From NCBI GenBank assembly GCA_902776645.1, contig CACYQT010000004.1, forward strand, positions 140,972 to 204,971: a DNA stretch of 64,000 bases, given 5' to 3'. Shown in pieces: positions 58,601 through 64,000 of this stretch (position 1 is the stretch's first letter; every line of letters begins with the position of its first letter). This DNA is from an uncultured bacterium. Lineage in GTDB: Bacteria; Verrucomicrobiota; Lentisphaeria; Oligosphaerales; Oligosphaeraceae. The notes under the pieces were generated by a model, which saw nothing but the letters and a program-made list of their open reading frames with translations, had not been told where the DNA came from and searched no databases. The position numbers and the translations under genes are program-made.

Positions 58601-58935
58601 ATGATCTTGAGAGTTGCGGAACGGTCTGTCCAAAGTGCCTCCGCCAGAGGGCCTTGCGGTTCCGCATCGTCTGGCAGGGCCAGCTGCAGCGTTCCCGCCA
58701 TGTCGTCGCCAAGATAGGGCCTTTCCGCCAACAGCCACACGGAGGCGCCCGCCTCCTTCGCCGCCAACGCGGCCGCCACGCCAGCCGTCGTCCCGCCGAC
58801 GACGACCACGTCCGCCTCGCCCGCCAGCGGAATCTGCCGTGCGCTTTCCACAATTGTGTTTCGTGTCTGCGAAAACGCCACCGCAAATGCCGCGCCAACC
58901 ATGAAAACAACGCCTGTTGAAAAGAATCTGTTCAT
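55630..58935 (-). CDS. Exported tandem FAD-dependent oxidoreductase with discoidin insert and HEAT-like tail
   Basis: 1101 residues. Signal peptide MNRFFSTGVVFMVGAAFAVA. First FAD-binding motif VVVVGGTTAGVAAALAAKEA (about 43-62). An F5/8-type C (discoidin) beta-sandwich is inserted around 130-265 (VHVSISADGKTWSGPIPLTR, IAFVFTRKNGCKRILVGEI). A second complete FAD_oxidored domain starts YDVVVAGGGTGGAPAAIGAA (about 518), with VIDGTGNADLAAVAGAETEF and LDGLAVIGIAASAHRDALPI as its other FAD contacts. From about 900 to the end, helical pairs resemble HEAT repeats (KSPLAVEPLLHELEKI, AKLAPALAKALTS). Exported FAD enzymes of this group are frequent in PVC genomes; the substrate is unknown, probably a polysaccharide-derived sugar. 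No strong Shine-Dalgarno site. Confidence 0.85.
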   Translation of the reverse strand: MNRFFSTGVVFMVGAAFAVAFSQTRNTIVESARQIPLAGEADVVVVGGTTAGVAAALAAKEAGASVWLLAERPYLGDDMAGTLQLALPDDAEPQGPLAEALWTDRSATLKIISYTANADTFSPHKETNPPSMLTDGLATDPVKESVQYNDERVKITAKLAEKQFVEAATAVTFLRQNDFDVAGVHVSISADGKTWSGPIPLTRLPGETTEIIRWEAKIGRDVSEIAFVFTRKNGCKRILVGEITCEGKAGVRRVTPTPLKVKQTFDRALLSAKVKYLTGAFVTDVLSDANGDFAGVVIADRGGRQAIIAKTLVDATPRGLAARLAGSVYPPFNAGKRTFTRFVISGERPSAEGMEVTELPGSYQTAVQWRKVDGKEQIIDGKMWRCTFQYDLQDDSYASYAAVEQQARNLTFTKLQLDAGETVVFEREQPLKDAPHVFACFRHQPWKAFSAGGEAGGRAAADAKNRSAIAQPVAVRCMATDAPFHAEVCEQLTGLTAYEHAKSAVPSPKHDLPILGEYDVVVAGGGTGGAPAAIGAARGGAKTLVIEYLHGLGGIGTLGMIGKYWYGKKIGFTAEHDKGVAEQGVAVHVVGKREWWRKELLAAGGEIWFGTMACGALREGNRVTGVVVATPYGRGVVLAKNVIDGTGNADLAAVAGAETEFLGAGEIALQGAGLSVRPLGKSYVNSDWGYVNDCDPVDSWLFGVRGRLGAGKAWDVSQIIETRERRRVKGAITVSPLDVVMERTFPDTIAQGASDFDSHGPSVADICYVSEATNKKIFQVNIPYRAILPEKLDGLAVIGIAASAHRDALPIMRMQSDVQNTGYAAGRAAAMSAKSGKPLRGIDVKELQRHLAAIGSIPQEALEWDDGFTVDAERWNLAVRNAGDGYKDVPLLLTDVDRALPPLRAAYTAETNPTRKLCYAHILGIMGDATGAETLARQIDGRDEPIKINVLEQTAYGRRMGERDALIVGLGRTKSPLAVEPLLHELEKINGTSSPSHVRAVALACEAVGDAKLAPALAKALTSPKMGGHVRKGEQAIVPMGGFGGNPEFARCLRELNVARALVACGDYEGLGRKTFEDYAEDGRGVLALHARAVLEKYFGK

Positions 58936-58960
58936 ATTCTATCCTTTTGTTTTTCTCCAG

Positions 58961-58980
58961 GCGTCTAGCATTCTAGACAC
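58961..58980. repeat. CTAG octamer pair, copy 3
   Basis: GCGTCTAGCATTCTAGACAC contains two CTAG sites 8 bp apart, the same spacing as the larger arrays, and is followed by a degenerate AGCTTTTAGCT stretch up to the MATE gene end. Confidence 0.55.
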
Positions 58981-59018
58981 CTGCATTTGCTCTAAGTTTT
59001 CAACTTTAAGCTTTTAGC

Positions 59019-60395
59019 TCATTCAAACGCCAGTTTCCGTTTTTCCCACGGGGCGAACAGGAAATAAAGGATGCCGGGGAACGCGGAGCCCCACGGCGCG
59101 ATTCCATAGCCAAGCACATACCCGTAGAAGCCCCAGCCGAGCACCGTGCCGAAATACCAGCTGCAGCCGATCCGCAGGACGAAGCCGTCAAATATGCCCA
59201 GAACCATCCCCAGCCACGAATGGCCGATGCCATGGATGAAGCCGTTCGAACCTTTCAGAAGAAGAAGACCGGGGAACGTCCACATGATGGCGTGGGAAAA
59301 GGTGTGGCTCAAATCCAGAATGTCGCGGTCGCTTGTGAATATGCTGAACAGTTGCTCGGGGAAAAACCACATCAGCGCGGCGAACACGGCGTAGAAGCCG
59401 CTGCTCAGCAACAACGTGTAGCCCACGGCCTTGCGGATCCGCGCAAAATTCCGCGCGCCGTAGTTCTGCGCCACGATTCCCGTCAACGCCATCATCACGC
59501 CAAGCGACATCTTGTTCGCGACGTCGTCCAGTTTCGTGCCCGCGCCGAACGTCCCCAACGCCGCCGATCCCGTCGACGCGACCATCGCGATGACGAACAG
59601 CATGGAGAAATTCACAATGCTGAAGCGGCAGGCCAGCGGCAGCCCGAGCTTCAGCAACCCCTTCAGGCATTGCTTTTCGATGCGGAAACTATGTAGCATG
59701 AAATCGAAGCCCGTCTCCTCACGATGCTTGTAAAGAAAACGCACGGCATACAGGAAGGAGAACGCTTGACCGAGAATCGTCGCCAATCCCGCCCCGAAAA
59801 CGCCCCAATGGAAGCATGCGACGAACAGCAGATCAAGAACGACATTGATGACGGAGGCGATGAGAATGAAGATGAACGGATGGCGCGAATCGCCCAACCC
59901 GCGCATGATGGCGGACACGATGTTGTAGCCGTAGGCGAACACAATGCCCCAGCAGCAGACAAGCGTGTAGGACAGCGCGTCGTCGAAGATGTCCGCCGGC
60001 GTGTTCAGAAGGTGCAGGATCTGCCGTGCGAACACCACGCCGATGGCCGTCACGACGACGCCCGCGCCGAGCAGCAGTGTGAACAGCGTCCCGATGGCCA
60101 CGCCGAGCCGTTGGCGCTGCCCGTTGCCGATCATCTGCGACAGCATGATCTGCCCTCCTTGGCTCGTTCCCGCGCACAACATGACCATCAGATTGAACGT
60201 CTGGCTGGACACCGCCACCGCCGCCAATCCGTTCTTCCCGACGTAATGCCCCACGACCATCATATCGACGATCGAATACAAAATCTGCAACGCGTTCGAC
60301 GCCATGAACGGCAGCGCGAACAATACCAGATGCCGCAGCAGCGGCCCGGTCGTGAAATCATGAATCAATTGCTTTTTGTTGTTTTCCATCGGCAT
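59019..60395 (-). CDS. MATE-family efflux transporter
   Basis: About 458 residues and 12 hydrophobic helices in two homologous bundles: FMASNALQILYSIVDMMVVG, then HYVGKNGLAAVAVSSQTFNL and the second-half counterpart MLFVIAMVASTGSAALGTFG. These match the MATE transporter core, which exports cationic drugs, dyes or metabolites in exchange for Na+ or H+ across the inner membrane. AAAGGA 8 nt upstream supports the ATG at 60395; the longer open frame to 60446 overlaps the promoter. Substrate unknown. Confidence 0.9.
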   Translation of the reverse strand: MPMENNKKQLIHDFTTGPLLRHLVLFALPFMASNALQILYSIVDMMVVGHYVGKNGLAAVAVSSQTFNLMVMLCAGTSQGGQIMLSQMIGNGQRQRLGVAIGTLFTLLLGAGVVVTAIGVVFARQILHLLNTPADIFDDALSYTLVCCWGIVFAYGYNIVSAIMRGLGDSRHPFIFILIASVINVVLDLLFVACFHWGVFGAGLATILGQAFSFLYAVRFLYKHREETGFDFMLHSFRIEKQCLKGLLKLGLPLACRFSIVNFSMLFVIAMVASTGSAALGTFGAGTKLDDVANKMSLGVMMALTGIVAQNYGARNFARIRKAVGYTLLLSSGFYAVFAALMWFFPEQLFSIFTSDRDILDLSHTFSHAIMWTFPGLLLLKGSNGFIHGIGHSWLGMVLGIFDGFVLRIGCSWYFGTVLGWGFYGYVLGYGIAPWGSAFPGILYFLFAPWEKRKLAFE

Positions 60396-60424
60396 GGCGT
60401 ATATCCTTTCATCCTTAACGGCAA

Positions 60425-60453
60425 ATAATATAAGCCATCCTCTCATTAAACAA
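60425..60453 (-). promoter_or_regulatory. Predicted promoter of the MATE gene
   Basis: On the minus strand TTGTTT (plus 60448-60453) and TATTAT (plus 60425-60430, within TATATTAT) are 17 bp apart, 29 bp before the start codon. Confidence 0.55.
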
Positions 60454-60484
60454 AATTTTTATTTTTGAAAAAAGTCGTTTTGTA

Positions 60485-60656
60485 GTAGCAAGGCCGTCCC
60501 GGCCTTGGGCAGGGGTAGCAAGGCCGTCCCCCGGCCTTGGGCAGGGGTAGCAAGGCCGTCCCGGCCTTGGGCAGGGGTAGCAAGGCCGTCTCGGCCTTGT
60601 CAAGGGCGAAGACGCCCTTGCTACCTCTTAGGGCGGGGACGCCCTTGCTACCTCCT
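60485..60656. repeat. Tandem 30-bp palindromic repeats (GRGAC-loop family)
   Basis: Four head-to-tail units start at 60485, 60515, 60547 and 60577, each GTAGCAAGGCCGTCCCGGCC followed by TTGGGCAGGG, with arms AAGGCC/GGCCTT. They are followed by two oppositely oriented units with arms AAGGGCG/CGCCCTT and a trailing GCTACC. The set fills the 355-bp region between the divergent MATE and sugar ABC transporter genes. Confidence 0.9.
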
Positions 60657-60750
60657 GGGGGCCTGTTTTTCATTTGCCTTTTTAATTATAAGAGGTAAAT
60701 TGAATAGTTTTTCAAACTCGGTCGATAATTCTTTTCCCGAAGGATGCAAC

Positions 60751-62286
60751 ATGGCTGACATCACATTGCAACACATCACCAAGACATTCGGAGGGGTCAA
60801 GGCGCTCGAAGACGTCTCCCTCTCCTTCAGTCCGGGCGAAATCCATGCGGTCATCGGCGAAAACGGCGCCGGCAAATCAACCGTCATGAAAATCCTCGGC
60901 GGACTCTATCCGGCCGACGACGGCGAAATCACCGTCAACGGCGTGAAACAGGAAATCAACAGCGTGGCGGACGCCCAGAAGCTCGGCATCAACATCGTCT
61001 ATCAGGAGCTCAATCTCATGCCTGATCTGACCGTCGCCGAAAACATCTTCCTCCACCAGCTGCCCGGAAAATGCGGCCTCGTCGACAAGGCGACGATGAA
61101 CGCGAAAGCGCAGGAGCTACTGGACAAAATGCACGTCGCCATCCAGGCCACGACGCCCGCTTCCGAACTCACCGTCTCCCAGCAGCAGATGGTCGAAATC
61201 GCCAACGCCCTCTCCATGGACGGAGACACCATCATTCTGGACGAACCGACCGCCGCCCTCAACATCCAGGAGGTCGATACGCTCTACGACATCGTCCGCA
61301 ATCTGAAGGCGCAGGGCAAGACCGTCATCTACATCTCCCACAGACTCAAGGAGATATTCGATCTGTCGGACCGCATCAGCGTCCTGCGGGACGGCCATTT
61401 CATCAAGACCGTCGCCACGAAGGACATCACGCAGGACGGCCTCGTCGCCTTGATGGTCGGCCGCACGATCGACCAGTCGCGAAAGGCGGACACGTCATCC
61501 GTCAAAGACGTCGTTCTCGACGTCTCCAATCTCACGAAGAACGGCCTCTTCCAGAACATCTCCTTCACCTTGAAGAAGGGTGAAATCCTTGGTTTCGCGG
61601 GACTTATGGGCTGTGGCAAGGAAGAGATCGCCAAATCGCTCTACGGTCTCATCCGGCCAGACAACGGCAAAGCCATTTTGGACGGCAAGACCGTCATGGA
61701 CATCGCCAACGGCGTCAACGACATCGCGTCACCATCCGCCGCCATCGGCCATGGCATCGGCTACGTCACGGAAGACCGCAAGAACGCGGGCATCTTCGCC
61801 TCCATGAGCGTCCGTGAAAATCTCACGGCCAGCATCCTGAAGACGCTGTCGAGCCTCGGCATCATCAGCGCGGAAAAAGAGCAGGCGTTGCTGGACAAAT
61901 ACACGAAATCCATGAACATGAAATACGCCACGCCCGCCCAGCCGATCTCCGGCCTCTCCGGCGGCAACCAGCAGAAATTCGTCCTCTCCCGCGCCCTCGC
62001 CACAGACTGCCACATGCTGATTCTGCTCGAACCGACGCGCGGCATCGACGTCGGCGCGAAATCGGAAATCTACGACTTGCTGAAAGAACTGGCGCAGAAC
62101 GGGATGGCCATCCTCATGGTCTCCTCCGAACTCGCCGAGCTTATCGCCAACTGCCACCGCATAGCGGTCATTTTCCAAGGCCGCCAGACAGGCCTTCTCC
62201 AGCAGGACGACTTCGACCAGGAGCTGATTATGCAATGCGCCACAGGCAACAGAACCTTCGGCATGGGAGGAAATGATCATGAATAA
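60751..62286 (+). CDS. Sugar ABC transporter ATP-binding protein (RbsA/MglA type)
   Basis: About 511 residues with two ABC domains, as in RbsA and MglA. Domain 1: Walker A GENGAGKST (about 36), signature LTVSQQQMVEIA, Walker B TIILDEPTAAL. Domain 2: the degenerate P-loop GLMGCGKEE normal for this family, signature ISGLSGGNQQKFVLSRAL, and LILLEPTRGIDVGAK, where the expected Walker B Asp before Glu is Leu. It should energise uptake of a pentose, hexose or related sugar together with the two permeases that follow. AAGGA 6 nt upstream selects the ATG at 60751; the open frame upstream runs through the repeat. No substrate-binding protein gene is in the window. Confidence 0.9.
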   Translation: MADITLQHITKTFGGVKALEDVSLSFSPGEIHAVIGENGAGKSTVMKILGGLYPADDGEITVNGVKQEINSVADAQKLGINIVYQELNLMPDLTVAENIFLHQLPGKCGLVDKATMNAKAQELLDKMHVAIQATTPASELTVSQQQMVEIANALSMDGDTIILDEPTAALNIQEVDTLYDIVRNLKAQGKTVIYISHRLKEIFDLSDRISVLRDGHFIKTVATKDITQDGLVALMVGRTIDQSRKADTSSVKDVVLDVSNLTKNGLFQNISFTLKKGEILGFAGLMGCGKEEIAKSLYGLIRPDNGKAILDGKTVMDIANGVNDIASPSAAIGHGIGYVTEDRKNAGIFASMSVRENLTASILKTLSSLGIISAEKEQALLDKYTKSMNMKYATPAQPISGLSGGNQQKFVLSRALATDCHMLILLEPTRGIDVGAKSEIYDLLKELAQNGMAILMVSSELAELIANCHRIAVIFQGRQTGLLQQDDFDQELIMQCATGNRTFGMGGNDHE

Positions 62287-63256
62287 ATCAACCAACCTCT
62301 GGGCCGTCGCCGAAAAATACGGCATTTTCATCATCTTCTTCATCGCCATCCTCGTGTTCGCCTGCATCAATCCGAAAATGGTGCATCCGGACCAATTGTT
62401 CAGCGTGCTGTTGAGCGCGTCATGGGTGGCCGTCGGCGCCGCCGGCATGACGTTCGCCATCTGCTCCGCCGGCATGGACCTGTCCGTTCCGGGCATCATG
62501 GCGCTATGCTGCAGCCTGCTCGCCAAACTCATCATGGACAACGGTCTATCCACGGGCGCCGCCATCATCGTCATGGCCATCGTCGCCGCCTGCTGCGGCA
62601 TCCTCAACGGCGTTCTCATCACGAAACTGAAGATTCCGCCGTTCATCACGACGCTCGCCACCTGCCTCTGCTTCCACGGCATCACGCAGGTCTATACGGG
62701 CAACAACGGCACGACGATCGCCGCCGAGCAGTACGCCTGCCTGAAGGTTCTCGGCCATGGCTTCACGCTTGGCGTTCCGAACAAAATCTACGTCGTCATT
62801 CTCGTCTATGCCATCCTGCTGTTCGTCTATCACAAATCCGCCTTCGGCGTGAAGATCCGCGCCATCGGCTCCAACGAAACCGCCGCCCGCGCGACGGGCA
62901 TCAAAGTCGATCGCACGCTCATCGCCGTCTATGTCATGACGGCTTTGACGGCCGCCCTCGCCGCCATCCTCAACGTCGCGACGATGGGATCCTCCTCACC
63001 GAAGGCAGGCAACGGTTTCGATCTTGACTGCATCACCGCCGTCGTGCTCGGCGGCTCCGCGCTGTCAGGCGGGAAAGGACGGCTCACGGGCACCCTTGTG
63101 GGCGCCCTGCTCGTCGTCTTCGTCAACCAATGCCTGAGCTTCCTGAGCGTCTCCGAAGCCGTCCGCGTCATCGTGACAGGACTCGTTTTGGTCTTGGCGC
63201 TTTCGTTCAGCAGCCTCACGTCATACGCGCAGCGGAAGGAGGACAGCGGAAAATGA
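62279..63256 (+). CDS. Sugar ABC transporter permease 1 (RbsC family)
   Basis: About 325 residues with 8-10 hydrophobic helices. GMTFAICSAGMDLSVPGIMA (about 60-80), LKIPPFITTLATCLCFHGIT (about 117-136) and FGVKIRAIGSNETAARATGI with KVD (about 195) are the family hallmarks of the BPD_transp_2 permeases. The start at 62279 lies 8 nt after GGGAGG and overlaps the ATPase gene by 8 bp, showing translational coupling. Substrate is not determinable. Confidence 0.9.
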   Translation: MNKSTNLWAVAEKYGIFIIFFIAILVFACINPKMVHPDQLFSVLLSASWVAVGAAGMTFAICSAGMDLSVPGIMALCCSLLAKLIMDNGLSTGAAIIVMAIVAACCGILNGVLITKLKIPPFITTLATCLCFHGITQVYTGNNGTTIAAEQYACLKVLGHGFTLGVPNKIYVVILVYAILLFVYHKSAFGVKIRAIGSNETAARATGIKVDRTLIAVYVMTALTAALAAILNVATMGSSSPKAGNGFDLDCITAVVLGGSALSGGKGRLTGTLVGALLVVFVNQCLSFLSVSEAVRVIVTGLVLVLALSFSSLTSYAQRKEDSGK

Positions 63257-64000
63257 AACAGGACAACCTTATGAAAAACAACGCCGCCACATACCTGAAA
63301 GACCATTTGATCCTGCCCGCGCTCGTGTTCTTCTGGCTGATTCTCATGGTCAGCAATCCCGCGTTCGGCAATCTTTCCGTCTATTCCGACATCCTGAAGG
63401 AAGGCGCCATGTTCGCCGTCTGCGGCATCGGCATGACGTTCGCCATCATTTCGGGCGGCATGGACTTGTCCATCGCCTCCCAGATCGCGCTGTCGTCCGT
63501 CATTTTCACGAAAATCGTCGGAAAAATCATGCCCGGCTGCCCGGGCTGCGGCATCATCGCCAGCTGCCTCATCATTCTGGCGCTCGGCTGCCTCATGGGC
63601 CTCGCCAACGGCTTGATGATCGCGCGGTTGCGCATCCCGCCATTCATCGCGACGCTCGCCACGATGAACGTCTTCCGCGGCCTCGCGCAGCTTGTCAGCG
63701 ACTCGCCCGTCACCATCCAGTCCATCGGCGAAAAGTATCTTGTCTTTTCGTCGGGCACGGAAGGCCACCACGGCTTCGCGACGGCGGAAATCCTCGGCCT
63801 GCCGCTCTTCTTCTACATCATGGTCATCCTGGCCATCGTCGGAACCATCGTCCTGCGTCGTACTCGTCTCGGCCGCAACACGTTGGCCATCGGAAACTCC
63901 CGTGACGCCGCGCGGCTCGCGGGCGTCAGCATCCCCAACACGCTGACCGCCGTCTATGTCTGGAACGGCCTCTTCACCGCCATCGCCGCCATCATGATGA
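63253..64000 (+). CDS. Sugar ABC transporter permease 2 (RbsC family), cut by window end
   Basis: The start codon overlaps the previous stop (ATGA at 63253), and the frame stays open to the end of the window, giving about 249 residues. MFAVCGIGMTFAIISGGMDL followed by SIASQIALSS, and RLRIPPFIATLATMNVFRGL, repeat the hallmarks of permease 1, so the transporter has a heterodimeric membrane part. The remaining third of the gene and any binding-protein gene lie beyond the window. Confidence 0.88.
   Translation, partial: MKQDNLMKNNAATYLKDHLILPALVFFWLILMVSNPAFGNLSVYSDILKEGAMFAVCGIGMTFAIISGGMDLSIASQIALSSVIFTKIVGKIMPGCPGCGIIASCLIILALGCLMGLANGLMIARLRIPPFIATLATMNVFRGLAQLVSDSPVTIQSIGEKYLVFSSGTEGHHGFATAEILGLPLFFYIMVILAIVGTIVLRRTRLGRNTLAIGNSRDAARLAGVSIPNTLTAVYVWNGLFTAIAAIMM

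Noticed and set aside
60485..60656. CRISPR-like tandem repeats
   Set aside because: Units are head-to-tail without unique spacers and are GC-rich palindromes, and no cas genes are near.
1..64000. tRNA, rRNA and riboswitch genes
   Set aside because: No convincing tRNA cloverleaf, rRNA segment or known riboswitch core was seen on reading both strands; a covariance-model scan would be decisive.

Overview
The window is about 64 kb of chromosomal bacterial DNA, mostly GC-rich (high fifties percent by eye), with good Shine-Dalgarno sites (AGGAG, AAGGA) before most starts. I infer a gut-type member of the PVC group, most likely Lentisphaerota (Victivallales-like). The signs are the content of secreted carbohydrate-active proteins, very large exported FAD-dependent oxidoreductases, Gfo/Idh/MocA and sugar-isomerase-like enzymes, a Na+/solute symporter, a giant metzincin/AIDA/RTX protein, and intergenic spaces crowded with short dispersed repeats. 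No rRNA, tRNA, CRISPR array or replication origin was found.

Layout. 0-15 kb: a GH28-like beta-helix protein, a TRIC/UPF0126 channel, an unassigned conserved protein, an alpha/beta-hydrolase lipoprotein, a LysR regulator, a TetM/EF-G-like GTPase, a TIM-barrel sugar isomerase, an unusually long zinc dehydrogenase, a secreted BNR (sialidase-fold) protein, and a DegT aminotransferase plus arylamine N-acetyltransferase pair. 15-20 kb: a HAD phosphatase, a DUF2284 protein, an MscS channel bracketed by direct repeats, and a Na+/solute symporter. 19.6-23 kb is an accessory patch: a CTAG octamer array, a transposase tail, an AT-rich DUF262/HNH (GmrSD-like) defence gene, and tandem hairpins. 23-36 kb: a GDPD-fold protein with altered active-site residues, a membrane protein, an FAD oxidoreductase, a GH24-LysM lysozyme, a metallophosphoesterase, a 1446-residue exported protein, a Gfo/Idh/MocA oxidoreductase and an AlbA_2 protein. 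36-42 kb: a nucleotidyltransferase-GHMP kinase fusion followed by a GH127 beta-L-arabinofuranosidase. 41.7-49 kb: a 2268-residue HExxH/AIDA/RTX protein with a small exported partner. 49-55.4 kb: an AAA/PD-(D/E)XK protein, four small AT-rich envelope-protein genes, and a membrane protein paired with a PadR regulator. 55.6-64 kb: a 1101-residue tandem FAD oxidoreductase, a MATE exporter, and a ribose-type sugar ABC transporter that runs off the window.

How it fits together: most genes read as glycan foraging and sugar salvage. Secreted beta-helix, BNR, GH127 and large unassigned proteins would act outside; symporter and ABC systems would take up products; isomerase, dehydrogenases and the kinase/nucleotidyltransferase fusion would process sugars inside. 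Genes are mostly single transcription units in mixed orientation rather than long operons.

The most unusual feature is the intergenic DNA. At least six classes of short repeats recur. One is a roughly 175-186 bp element in three copies with a conserved stem containing tandem G-A mismatches. Another is a hairpin family whose arms vary but stay self-complementary around a constant GRGAC loop.
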